A stretch of 64,000 nt of DNA from Lysinibacillus sp. ZYM-1 (lineage in GTDB: Bacteria; Bacillota; Bacilli; Bacillales_A; Planococcaceae). Under the pieces are notes generated by a model. It saw only the letters and a list, made by a program, of their open reading frames with translations. It was not told where the DNA came from and searched no databases. Numbering within the stretch: position 1 is the first letter of the stretch; every line of letters starts with the position of its first letter. The stretch lies in NCBI RefSeq assembly GCF_001308875.1, contig NZ_KQ465126.1:1-64000 (forward strand), read 5' to 3'. The translations under genes were made by a program, and so were the position numbers. Positions 37,264 to 45,289 of this stretch are shown here, piece after piece.

Positions 37264-37281
37264 TATCTCGAATTAAAGATA
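37264..37281. promoter_or_regulatory. MhqR-type operator in front of mhqR
   Basis: TATCTCGAATTAAAGATA, an imperfect copy of the perfect operator at 37762. It lies 30 bases before the regulator start, suggesting autoregulation. Confidence 0.65.
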
Positions 37282-37310
37282 ATTAAATTCGAAATAAATG
37301 AGGTAGTCGT

Positions 37311-37739
37311 ATGAAGGAAGACAATCGTAACTTAAAAGCATTTACGGTCTTGTTCCGAGCATATCAAACGATTCAGGATGCAACCAAAAGGGATTTACTT
37401 CAATATGATTTAAATCAAACCGAATTTTCGGTCCTTGAATTTCTGTATCATCGTGGCGAGCAGCCCATTCAAGTGATCGGTAAAAAAATATTAATTGCAA
37501 GTAGTAGTATTACTTATGTAATTGATAAGCTCGAGCAAAAAGGCTATGTATTTCGGAAATCATGTCCTAGGGATCGGCGTGTCACTTATGTATTACTAAC
37601 AGATGAGGGACAGGCTTTAATGGAAGAGATTTTCCCTAAGCATGAACAAAAAATAAATGAGGTTTTTGAAGTATTGGAACCTCAGGAGCTGGAAACAATG
37701 ATTTTGTCACTTAAAAAAGTTGGCAAAAATGCTAAATGA
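37311..37739 (+). CDS. mhqR: MarR-family regulator MhqR-like
   Basis: A 142-residue winged-helix repressor. The recognition helix region reads ASSSITYVIDKLEQKGYV and the wing has RDRRVTYVLLTDEG, both typical of MarR proteins. It sits directly in front of a ring-cleavage dioxygenase, nitroreductase and FMN-reductase set, the same genes that MhqR controls in B. subtilis in response to hydroquinones and quinones. Operator-like palindromes lie on both sides of it. The MhqR name rests on context. Confidence 0.85.
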   Translation: MKEDNRNLKAFTVLFRAYQTIQDATKRDLLQYDLNQTEFSVLEFLYHRGEQPIQVIGKKILIASSSITYVIDKLEQKGYVFRKSCPRDRRVTYVLLTDEGQALMEEIFPKHEQKINEVFEVLEPQELETMILSLKKVGKNAK

Positions 37740-37761
37740 CATTTAAAAAATTTTAAATATA

Positions 37762-37779
37762 TATCTCGATATCGAGATA
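37762..37779. promoter_or_regulatory. perfect MhqR-type operator
   Basis: An 18-base perfect palindrome, TATCTCGATATCGAGATA, between mhqR and mhqO, 3 bases before the AGGAGG site. It agrees with the TATCT...AGATA pattern known for MhqR. Confidence 0.8.
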
Positions 37780-37796
37780 ATTAGGAGGAGCATTAT

Positions 37797-38780
37797 ATGA
37801 ATCATTTAAAAGGTGTACACCATGTAACAGCTATCACAAGTAGTGCTGAAGAAAATTATAAATTCTTTACTTATGTATTAGGGATGCGCTTAGTGAAGAA
37901 AACAGTTAATCAGGATGATATTCAAACATATCATTTATTCTTTGCGGATGATAAAGGTAGTGCAGGCACAGATATGACGTTCTTCGATTTCCCTAACATC
38001 TCAAAAGGGGTACATGGGACAAATGAAATTTCAAAAACTTCCTTCCGTGTACCAACGGATGCAGCTATAGATTATTGGGTAAAGCGTTTTGATCGTTTAA
38101 ATGTGGAACATACGGGTATTAAAGAACAATTTGGTAAGAAAACACTATCTTTCGTGGATTTTGATGATCAACAGTATCAGCTTATTTCTGACGAGCATAA
38201 TGCAGGTATTGCATCAGGTACGCCTTGGCAGGATGGTCCTATTCCACTTGAATATGCTATTACAGGTTTAGGACCAGTATTTGTCCGTGTAGCTGATTTT
38301 AAATACTTTAAAGATGTGCTAGAAAAAGTAATGCTCTTTACTGAGATTGCAAAAGAAGGAGACTTCCATCTATTTGAAGTAGAGGAAGGCGGAAACGGCG
38401 CTCAAGTGATTGTAGAACACAATACTGTGTTACCAGTAGCTCGTCAAGGCTTTGGTACTGTTCACCATGCGGCCTTTCGTGTAGAGGATCGTGCGGTATT
38501 AGATGAATGGACTGCACGTTTTGAGAGCTTTGGCTTCCACACATCTGGCTATGTAAATCGTCATTTCTTTGAATCATTATATGCCCGAGTAGCTCCTCAA
38601 ATTTTATTTGAATTGGCAACAGATGGCCCAGGATTTATGGGCGATGAGCCGTACGAAACTTTAGGAGAAAAACTTTCATTACCTCCATTCTTAGAACCAA
38701 AACGAGCACAAATTGAAGGACTTGTTCGTCCTATTGACACTGTAAGAAGCTCTATTACGTTCGATAAAGAATATGAGTAA
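37797..38780 (+). CDS. mhqO: ring-cleavage dioxygenase MhqO-like
   Basis: A vicinal-oxygen-chelate (glyoxalase/extradiol dioxygenase) protein of 327 residues with two VOC repeats. The first opens with GVHHVTAITSSAEENYKFF (metal His about 7-8) and the second has GTVHHAAFRVED. Glu in LFELATDGPGF near residue 270 completes a 2-His-1-Glu metal site. It should open substituted hydroquinone or catechol rings. It is the first gene behind the perfect MhqR operator and is followed by the nitroreductase. Confidence 0.9.
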   Translation: MNHLKGVHHVTAITSSAEENYKFFTYVLGMRLVKKTVNQDDIQTYHLFFADDKGSAGTDMTFFDFPNISKGVHGTNEISKTSFRVPTDAAIDYWVKRFDRLNVEHTGIKEQFGKKTLSFVDFDDQQYQLISDEHNAGIASGTPWQDGPIPLEYAITGLGPVFVRVADFKYFKDVLEKVMLFTEIAKEGDFHLFEVEEGGNGAQVIVEHNTVLPVARQGFGTVHHAAFRVEDRAVLDEWTARFESFGFHTSGYVNRHFFESLYARVAPQILFELATDGPGFMGDEPYETLGEKLSLPPFLEPKRAQIEGLVRPIDTVRSSITFDKEYE

Positions 38781-38790
38781 TACTATTTTA

Positions 38791-38819
38791 TTCAGTAGAG
38801 AAAAATTTTCTCTACTGAA
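38791..38819. repeat. perfect hairpin between mhqO and mhqN
   Basis: TTCAGTAGAGAAAA and TTTTCTCTACTGAA, 14-base arms with one base between. No T-run follows, so it is more likely an mRNA processing or stability hairpin, or an operator, than a terminator. Confidence 0.65.
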
Positions 38820-38849
38820 TGGATACATACTGGATTGGAGGTTTAATGA

Positions 38850-39467
38850 ATGGAATTTTCTAAGCTGATTGATAAGCGTCGCTCGGCAAACAACTTTCTG
38901 AAGGACGTTAAGATGACTGAGGAAGATATACGTCCCATTTTAGAGGATGTCAAACTTGCTCCATCAGCCTTTAATTTACAACACGCCAATTATATCGTTG
39001 TGTTGGATGAGGCTATGAAAGAAAAAGTACGAGAGGCTGCATACGGTCAATATAAAGTGCATTCAGCTTCAGGGGTCATCCTTGTACTAGGCGATAAAGA
39101 AGCATACAAAAATACTGCTGAACTAAGTCAAGGTATGGTGGATTTAGGTATTATAACAACCTATGAATTAGAAGAAATAGTTGCTGAGAATACTAACTTT
39201 TATGAAGACCGCGGTGAAGCATTTATGAAAGAAGATGCTATTCGTAACGCATCTTTGTCAGCTATGTTATTTATGCTAGCTGCGAAAAATCGCGGCTGGG
39301 ACACTTGTCCAATGATCGGCTTCGATAATCAAAAAATGCGTGAGCTTTTTAATGTGCCTGAAACACAAGAAATAGCTCTAATGATTACTATTGGAAAAGA
39401 AAAAGAAAGCAGTCGTCGTTTACGTGGTTATCGTAAGCCAGTTGAAGAATTTGCCACTTACTATTAA
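38850..39467 (+). CDS. mhqN: nitroreductase MhqN-like
   Basis: An FMN-dependent NAD(P)H nitroreductase of 205 residues. It begins FSKLIDKRRSANNF (Arg residues for phosphate of FMN) and has APSAFNLQHANY and the C-terminal MITIGKEKESSRRLRGYRK. Such enzymes reduce nitroaromatics and quinones. The ATG at 38850 lies behind TTGGAGG; an out-of-frame ATG at 38846 is not used. It is the second structural gene of the mhq-like operon. Confidence 0.88.
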   Translation: MEFSKLIDKRRSANNFLKDVKMTEEDIRPILEDVKLAPSAFNLQHANYIVVLDEAMKEKVREAAYGQYKVHSASGVILVLGDKEAYKNTAELSQGMVDLGIITTYELEEIVAENTNFYEDRGEAFMKEDAIRNASLSAMLFMLAAKNRGWDTCPMIGFDNQKMRELFNVPETQEIALMITIGKEKESSRRLRGYRKPVEEFATYY

Positions 39468-39530
39468 TGTGGTATAAAATACAATAGCTATACAAATACT
39501 AAGAATAATGTACATTTAGGAGGAAACATC

Positions 39531-40073
39531 ATGAAAGTAGTAGCAATCGTAGGTAGTATCCGTAAAGAATCTTATAATATGCAGTTAGCTCAATTTATTC
39601 AAAAACGTTATACTGAGAAATTTGATCTAGAAGTTTTAAGCCTGAAGGATCTACCGATGTATAATCAAGATATTGAAAATGAAGCACCACAAGCAGTTCT
39701 TGATTTTAAAGGAAAAGTAAAGGCTGCAGATGCTGTATTATGGGTAACACCAGAGTATAATGGAACAGTTCCAGGTGTTATGGTCAATGCAATTGATTGG
39801 TTATCTCGCGTAGATAAAGTAATGATTGGCAAGCCATCTATCATTATGGGTGCATCTATGGGTAACTTGGGTACTGTAAAAGCACAATTACATTTGCGTG
39901 ATATTTTATTCTCACCTGGCATTAACTCACCATTGCTAAGTGGCAATGATGTTTATATCGGTGCTGTGCACACTAAATTTGATGCAGAAGGCAATTTAAC
40001 TGATGAAGGTACAGTGAAATTTTTAGATATAGTAATTGATAACTTCCTAAACTGGACAAAAAAATACGTTTAA
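39531..40073 (+). CDS. NADPH-dependent FMN reductase
   Basis: A flavodoxin-fold quinone/azo reductase of 180 residues. FMN phosphate loop GSIRKESYNMQLA (8-20) and the flavin-ring loop TPEYNGTVPGVMVNAIDW (about 74-91) are the family hallmarks. TAGGAGGAAAC precedes the ATG. It closes the operon of detoxification genes and is followed by a strong terminator. Confidence 0.9.
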   Translation: MKVVAIVGSIRKESYNMQLAQFIQKRYTEKFDLEVLSLKDLPMYNQDIENEAPQAVLDFKGKVKAADAVLWVTPEYNGTVPGVMVNAIDWLSRVDKVMIGKPSIIMGASMGNLGTVKAQLHLRDILFSPGINSPLLSGNDVYIGAVHTKFDAEGNLTDEGTVKFLDIVIDNFLNWTKKYV

Positions 40074-40083
40074 GTTAAAAACT

Positions 40084-40119
40084 AACCCATAAGTATATAA
40101 TATACTTATGGGTTTTTTT
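40084..40119 (+). terminator. terminator of mhq-like operon
   Basis: AACCCATAAGTATA / TATACTTATGGGTT followed by TTTTT. Confidence 0.9.
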
Positions 40120-40201
40120 CATTTGGATAGAGATTTCTTCTGCATGAAATCTTCATATTTTCCCGGTATACTATTAAGAAATTCTAAAATGGTGGTTACA
40201 G

Positions 40202-41596
40202 ATGAGAAAATTATCACTGAAGCTTGGCATCATCTTTTTCATCACATTATTTTGTATCGAAACATTTATGATGTTTTTTTTACATGCCTCATTGACAAAT
40301 TCAAGAGTTGAAGAGGAATTGGCGAGTTTGCAAGCAAGAGGAAATTCACATCGCACAATATTAGAACAGAACTTCAATAAGGAAACATTAGCGCATGTCG
40401 TATTGATGGAATCCGAAGAAACTACTGATGTAGTGGTCACAGATTATAAGGGGACAATATTAGCATCCTCGCAACCGCATCCTGAAATCAAAGATATGAT
40501 AAAGAATTTAAATGGAATAGTACCCTACGAAGGAAGGATTCTACAAGATAACTGGCAAGAGGTGCAAGCTATTGCTACCATTAGCCCTATTCAAACACAG
40601 CAGACAACGATTGGCTATGTCTTTATGTTTCAAAATACAGATTCCATACATGCTTTAATGAAGCGTTTAAATAAACATTTCCTTATTGTTGGCATCGTCT
40701 CAGGCTTAGTAACCATTGCCGTCATCATAGTGTTATCTAGAAAGCTTGCCGAACCATTAATTCAGATGAAAGAAGCAACATTGAAAATGAGTAAAGGAGA
40801 TTTTACAGTTACTCTGTCTCCAAATGGAAAAGATGAGCTTGGGGATTTATCGAATGCTATTCAGCTACTATCAAATGAGTTAAATCATTTAAGGCAGGAA
40901 CGCAAAGAATTTTTATCTAGTATTGCACATGAGCTTCGCACACCGATTACCTTTATTAAAGGCTATACCGATATTCTTTATAAACGTGATTTAACAGGGC
41001 ATGATCGACAAAAATATTTAGCTATTATACTAGAGGAGACCAATAGACTTTCGAGATTAATAAAGGACTTATTTGATTTAGCTAAAATGGATGAAAACTC
41101 ATTTGTTATTGAAAAACAAAGTCTAAGTTTACATGCTTTTTTTATTAGCATCGAAGCTAAATTAAGCCCTGCTTTTCAAGAAAAAGATATTCATTTTGTG
41201 GTGTGCTGTGAAGAGGGATTAACACTATGGGCTGATGAAGCAAGATTAGAGCAAATAATGATCAATCTATTAAATAACGCATTAACCTATTGTAGACCGG
41301 GAGATACTACCACTGTAAATGTGAAGGAAATTAATGGCGTTTTAACCATCGTAATTCGTGATACGGGAAAAGGAATTCCTAAAAAGGATTTACCGTTTAT
41401 TTTCGAGCGCTTTTACCGAGTCGAGAAATCTAGAAGTCGCGCATTGGGAGGGGCTGGACTAGGACTTGCGATTGTAAAGGAACTTGTACAGGCACACGGA
41501 GGAGAAGTGATGGTAAGGAGTGAAAAAAACAAAGGGACTATTTTTGAATTATCGTTTAAAGGAGTAGAAGCGGATGAAAACCATTTTATGCATTGA
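40202..41596 (+). CDS. two-component sensor histidine kinase
   Basis: A membrane sensor kinase of 464 residues: TM1 about 8-29, an extracytoplasmic sensor of about 130 residues, TM2 about 160-178, a HAMP domain, then the H-box SSIAHELRTPITFIKGY (phospho-His), the N-box NLLNNALTY and G-boxes DTGKGIP and GGAGLGLAIVKE. It precedes its response regulator, the reverse of the usual order, and overlaps it by 23 bases. The next gene, convergent, encodes a Met/His-rich YdhK-like lipoprotein, which hints at a metal or envelope signal. Confidence 0.9.
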   Translation: MRKLSLKLGIIFFITLFCIETFMMFFLHASLTNSRVEEELASLQARGNSHRTILEQNFNKETLAHVVLMESEETTDVVVTDYKGTILASSQPHPEIKDMIKNLNGIVPYEGRILQDNWQEVQAIATISPIQTQQTTIGYVFMFQNTDSIHALMKRLNKHFLIVGIVSGLVTIAVIIVLSRKLAEPLIQMKEATLKMSKGDFTVTLSPNGKDELGDLSNAIQLLSNELNHLRQERKEFLSSIAHELRTPITFIKGYTDILYKRDLTGHDRQKYLAIILEETNRLSRLIKDLFDLAKMDENSFVIEKQSLSLHAFFISIEAKLSPAFQEKDIHFVVCCEEGLTLWADEARLEQIMINLLNNALTYCRPGDTTTVNVKEINGVLTIVIRDTGKGIPKKDLPFIFERFYRVEKSRSRALGGAGLGLAIVKELVQAHGGEVMVRSEKNKGTIFELSFKGVEADENHFMH

Positions 41597-42275
41597 CGAT
41601 GAACCAAGAATGTTAGATTTATTGACCCTTTACTTAGAACCCGTTTTTCATTGTAGAGCAATGTCGTCCGTTCACGATGCGTTCATTTATTTAGAAGAAG
41701 AGCATGTGGATTTAGTTCTTTTGGATATTATGATGCCTGAAATGGATGGGTGGCAGGTTTGCCAAGAGATCAGGAAGTTTTGGGATGTACCTATAATCAT
41801 GCTTACGGCCAAAGGGGAGCATTCAGATATTGTGAAAGGTTTGAACATTGGCGCAGATGATTATATAGTAAAGCCTTTTGATGAGGAAGAGTTATTAGCA
41901 CGTATACAAGCGGTATTAAGGAGAACAAAAACAGAAGAAAAGGTGATTGTCTTTGAGGGATTACGCTTAGATAAAGAATCCTTTGAGTTATATTTTCGGC
42001 AAGAGGCAATCCCTTTAACACCAAAGGAATTTTCCATGATGGCCTTATTTTTAGATCATCAGAATAAAGTATTTTCAAGAGAACATCTTATCAATACAGT
42101 TTGGGGTTATAATGTTTCAATTGAAGATCGCACAATTGATTCCCATGTCCGTAATTTACGAGAAAAATTACGGAAAAGCGGTTTTCCTGCTGATGATTAC
42201 TTGCAAACAGTTTGGGGAATCGGCTATAAATGGCATAAGTTTGCGGATAGAAAGCCTTTAGAACATAAAAGCTAG
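41574..42275 (+). CDS. OmpR-family response regulator
   Basis: A 233-residue regulator: receiver domain with acidic DDE (9-11), phospho-acceptor in LLDIMMPEMDGW, Thr in MLTAKGE and Lys in VKPFD; then a winged-helix output domain (about 130-225) with IDSHVRNLREKLRK and the wing VWGIGYKW. The gene begins inside the end of the kinase gene, so the pair is coupled. The target genes are unknown. Confidence 0.93.
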   Translation: MKTILCIDDEPRMLDLLTLYLEPVFHCRAMSSVHDAFIYLEEEHVDLVLLDIMMPEMDGWQVCQEIRKFWDVPIIMLTAKGEHSDIVKGLNIGADDYIVKPFDEEELLARIQAVLRRTKTEEKVIVFEGLRLDKESFELYFRQEAIPLTPKEFSMMALFLDHQNKVFSREHLINTVWGYNVSIEDRTIDSHVRNLREKLRKSGFPADDYLQTVWGIGYKWHKFADRKPLEHKS

Positions 42276-42279
42276 AAAA

Positions 42280-42320
42280 CAAAAAAACAACCTCTACCAG
42301 ACATACTGGGAGAGGTTGTT
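42280..42320 (-). terminator. terminator of ydhK-like gene
   Basis: AACAACCTCT-CCAG paired with CTGG-AGAGGTTGTT, followed on the minus strand by TTTTTTTG. It may also stop plus-strand transcripts from the regulator gene. Confidence 0.75.
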
Positions 42321-42324
42321 CGCA

Positions 42325-42909
42325 TTAGTTCTCTGTTAACTCATCTTCTGTTACCCATTTATGATTTTTCACTGCTTCACCATTTATGGTGGAAGTGTAA
42401 TCAACCATATAAACAGTCGTTGGTACAGCCTCTTCAATGCGGACAGTCGCGTTTTTCATTCCTTCCATATGTGTGGCAGCCGTTTTTACCTCTGTGCCAA
42501 AAGACAGTGGCCCCTCTCCTGCATCAATTAATTCCTCATGGATGACCCACTTATGATTCTCTACACGTTTTCCACCTGATGTTGGGTCATAGGAAATCGT
42601 ATAAGCCGTAGTCTTATATGCACCAACAATTGTCGCTTCAGCATCTTTCATACCTTCCATATGTCCGTTCGAAATAATAGCCGTACTTCCAACGGGAAAC
42701 TTCGGATTTTCAGCTTTTTTTAATGTAGCTGGTACTTCTTCAGAACTTGAATGATTCATCGTAGAATGATCCATTTCGGTTTGTTGTTCAGTCCCAGTAG
42801 TTTTATTTGACGTTGATGCAGGCTCTGTTGTATCGCTAGAACATGCTGATAACGTAAGTAAAGTTACTGCTGACAATAGCCCAATTGACCATCTTCTTTT
42901 AAATGTCAT
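42325..42909 (-). CDS. YdhK-like lipoprotein with two DUF1541 repeats
   Basis: A 194-residue lipoprotein with signal peptide and lipobox LSAC (Cys about 23), a Thr/Ser linker containing MDHSTMNHSS, which looks metal-binding, and two repeats of about 55 residues, each with GHMEGMKDAEATI or THMEGMKNATVRI, then Y...YD and KNHKWV. These are DUF1541 repeats as in B. subtilis YdhK. Copper binding is plausible from the Met/His content but not shown. It is convergent with the two-component genes. Confidence 0.85.
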   Translation of the reverse strand: MTFKRRWSIGLLSAVTLLTLSACSSDTTEPASTSNKTTGTEQQTEMDHSTMNHSSSEEVPATLKKAENPKFPVGSTAIISNGHMEGMKDAEATIVGAYKTTAYTISYDPTSGGKRVENHKWVIHEELIDAGEGPLSFGTEVKTAATHMEGMKNATVRIEEAVPTTVYMVDYTSTINGEAVKNHKWVTEDELTEN

Positions 42910-42982
42910 GTTAGATCCTCCTCACTATTTGCCCCTACTGTAGCAAACAAATATGCAGAAATGATGGACGTTATCTATTACA

Positions 42983-43014
42983 AAAAACTTCTTTAGTCAA
43001 ATAACTAAAGAAGT
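42983..43014 (-). terminator. terminator of bioY
   Basis: CTTCTTTAGT / ACTAAAGAAG followed on the minus strand by TTTTTTG. Confidence 0.8.
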
Positions 43015-43025
43015 AGATAGAGGTG

Positions 43026-43622
43026 TTATTGAATGGGCATGATTTTGAGTGTTTTTTGTAGTCGGTAGGCAAAGATGCCAGCGAAAATAGCTAAAATGAT
43101 GTCTTTTGGAAGTGGGGGGATCATCCAGAGCCAAGCTAATCTATAAGAAAAATCTTCTGGCGCACTTGCCCATAGCTTGTAAGCAAAATACATCCAGTTT
43201 GTGCCTAGTAAATAATTGATAGCAGTTGCGATGAATGCAGCTAGGATATAGCTTTTCTTTGTACCACTTCGTTCCACAATTAATCCTGCAACAAATGCTG
43301 CTACAATAAATGTGATAATGAATCCAAATGTTGGACTTAAAATTTGACCAAAGCCTCCACCAAAGCGAGCAAAGACAGGTGCTCCTGCTAATCCTATACA
43401 CATATAAACCGTGCAGGCAAGCGCTCCTTTTCTACTGCCCAAAATAAGTCCAGCTAAAATTGCAAAAAAGGTTTGAAGTGTAATTGGTACACCACCCACT
43501 GTCATAAAGGGCACAAAGGAAGTGATATTGGCACCCACCATCATTAGGGAAGAAAATAATCCAATATAAGCAATATCTACAGTTTTTAATTTATGATGAC
43601 TTTGTTCTGTAACAGTTATCAT
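43026..43622 (-). CDS. bioY: biotin transporter BioY
   Basis: Substrate-binding membrane subunit of an ECF-type biotin importer, 198 residues with six helices. The family motif GGVPITLQTFFAILAGLILG and GAPVFARFGGGFGQIL are present. The ATG at 43622 has AGGAGTG at the right distance; an upstream ATG at 43649 would add nine polar residues. No EcfAAT genes are in the window, so it uses the shared energising module encoded elsewhere or works alone. A BirA-like palindrome lies upstream. Confidence 0.93.
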   Translation of the reverse strand: MITVTEQSHHKLKTVDIAYIGLFSSLMMVGANITSFVPFMTVGGVPITLQTFFAILAGLILGSRKGALACTVYMCIGLAGAPVFARFGGGFGQILSPTFGFIITFIVAAFVAGLIVERSGTKKSYILAAFIATAINYLLGTNWMYFAYKLWASAPEDFSYRLAWLWMIPPLPKDIILAIFAGIFAYRLQKTLKIMPIQ

Positions 43623-43679
43623 GATTTCACTCCTATTTTGAAAGTTCATAATTATAGTGTAAAAAACTAAGTTATTTGT

Positions 43680-43707
43680 GTCAACTTTATATATTAATTA
43701 AGTTAAC
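43680..43707. promoter_or_regulatory. BirA-like operator upstream of bioY
   Basis: GTCAACTT-N12-AAGTTAAC inverted repeat about 58 bases before the bioY start. Spacing and GTTAAC half-sites fit a biotin repressor operator. Four AACTC units (43705-43724) abut it. Confidence 0.45.
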
Positions 43708-43817
43708 TCAACTCAACTCAACTCAAAAAGGTACTACCCTAATTTAAAGTTCTATGTAGACTAACTATCTATAAAAATGTATGATAGAATCGTCATAATT
43801 TTATAACTTTATATACT

Positions 43818-43992
43818 ATTGGTGTGACATTTTAAAATATGTCGCTTAAAAGGGAAGTCGGTGGAAGTCCGACGCTGTCCCGCAACTGTAACGAGGAGTC
43901 CTATAATGTTTTTTGCCACTGTTAAAAATGGGAAGGCTTTTATAGGATCGTGAATCGAAGCCAGGAGACCTGCCAATAAGTAATACCTGTAA
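43818..43992 (+). ncRNA. cobalamin riboswitch
   Basis: The conserved B12-box parts occur in order: AAAAGGGAAGTCGGTG, GTCCGACGCTGTCCCGCAACTG and AGCCAGGAGACCTGCC. It precedes the btuC-like permease gene and is followed by a terminator, so B12 binding should stop transcription. Confidence 0.95.
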
Positions 43993-44054
43993 TGCCCACG
44001 AGGATGCAAGCAATTACGGACAATAGCTGGATATTTTCTGACTTTGTTTATTCT

Positions 44055-44096
44055 AGGGTATTTTTGTGCGTATTTCCGCATGAAATACCCTTTTTT
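44055..44096 (+). terminator. riboswitch-controlled terminator
   Basis: AGGGTATTT / AAATACCCT with an inner GCG-CGC and TTTTTT, about 60 bases behind the cobalamin aptamer. The 140 bases from here to btuC hold no gene I can defend. Confidence 0.8.
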
Positions 44097-44237
44097 ATCT
44101 TTATTCAAAAGAGATTTTTTGATGTACCAGGTATAGAAGACTTATCTAAATGCCAACTGAAGAGAGATAAATCCAGACTAATTTATGCGAGGGCATAATT
44201 GATTGCTTCATTCATCATATTAGTAGGAGTTTAATGG

Positions 44238-45284
44238 ATGAATAAAAAATTTATGTTATTTTCTTTAGTACTTCTTTTAGTATTAATCGTTTCAATGACA
44301 TTTGCCGTAATGGTTGGATCTGTTTCAGTGACACCATTATATGTGTGGAAAGTTATACTTTCTAAATTACCCTTTATCCAACATATGATAGAGCAAGATT
44401 GGAGCCGCTCACAGGAAATCATAATATGGCAAATAAGAGTCCCACGTGTCATTCTTGCTGCTATTGTTGGAGCAGGGTTAGCCATTGCAGGTGCAGCGAT
44501 TCAGGCACTTGTACGAAATTCCATTGCTGACCCATATATTTTAGGGATATCTTCAGGTGCAGCAGTTGGGGCGACTTCAGTAATTATTTTAGGTGCCTTT
44601 TCATTTTTAGGTATGTATGCACTTTCTGTATCAGCTTTTTTAGGATCCTTGATCGCTATTGGGCTAGTATTTTTCTTATCGAGTGTGGGTGGACGTGTCT
44701 CAATCTTTCGCTTGCTATTAGCAGGTATGGCAATTTCCTTTATTTTAACAGCCATTTCTAATTTTATTTTAATGATGTCAAAGCAAGAGGGGGCTTTAAA
44801 GGCCGTTATGTTTTGGATGCTAGGTAGCCTAGCTGGAGCGAAATGGAATAATATTGTCATTCCAGCCTTCATATTTTTCGTTGTATTTGGGCTATTATGG
44901 CTATTCTATCGAAATTTAAATTTATTGTTACTTGGGGAAGAGGCTGCAGTAACATTGGGTGTCAATCTGCAACAATTTCGCATACAGCTCATATTACTTG
45001 TCTCACTCTTAACAGGGGTACTTGTAGCAGTCAGTGGTTCTATCGGATTTGTGGGGCTAATCATTCCGCATATAGTACGGTTAATTGTGGGTTCCAACTA
45101 TAAATATGTAATACCGATCAGTGCATTATTAGGAGGGATTTTCTTAGTTTGGGCAGATGCATTAGCTCGAATTATTATTGCTCCACAGGAAATGCCCATC
45201 GGTATAATTACAGCCTTTTGTGGAGGGCCATTTTTCATTTGGTTACTCCGTCGTAACAATTATTCTTTTGGTGAAGGAGATTAA
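44238..45284 (+). CDS. btuC: cobalamin ABC permease BtuC
   Basis: FecCD/BtuC permease of 348 residues with about ten helices and the motifs NSIADPYILGISSGAAVGA and GFVGLIIPHIVR. The cobalamin riboswitch upstream identifies corrinoids as substrate. TAGGAG precedes the ATG. The ATPase gene follows after 5 bases. It is a clear paralogue of the Fur-regulated permease at 12.9 kb. Confidence 0.9.
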   Translation: MNKKFMLFSLVLLLVLIVSMTFAVMVGSVSVTPLYVWKVILSKLPFIQHMIEQDWSRSQEIIIWQIRVPRVILAAIVGAGLAIAGAAIQALVRNSIADPYILGISSGAAVGATSVIILGAFSFLGMYALSVSAFLGSLIAIGLVFFLSSVGGRVSIFRLLLAGMAISFILTAISNFILMMSKQEGALKAVMFWMLGSLAGAKWNNIVIPAFIFFVVFGLLWLFYRNLNLLLLGEEAAVTLGVNLQQFRIQLILLVSLLTGVLVAVSGSIGFVGLIIPHIVRLIVGSNYKYVIPISALLGGIFLVWADALARIIIAPQEMPIGIITAFCGGPFFIWLLRRNNYSFGEGD

Positions 45285-45289
45285 CTTAC

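Noticed and set aside
43992-44198. 68-codon plus-strand frame ahead of btuC, whose end (DVPGIEDLSKCQLKRDKSRL) looks protein-like
   Set aside because: It starts inside the cobalamin riboswitch and crosses the terminator; no ribosome site. The end might be a gene relic but I cannot support it.
44501-44872. 123-codon minus-strand frame opposite btuC
   Set aside because: Antisense of a hydrophobic membrane gene; no ribosome site and BtuC is clearly coding.
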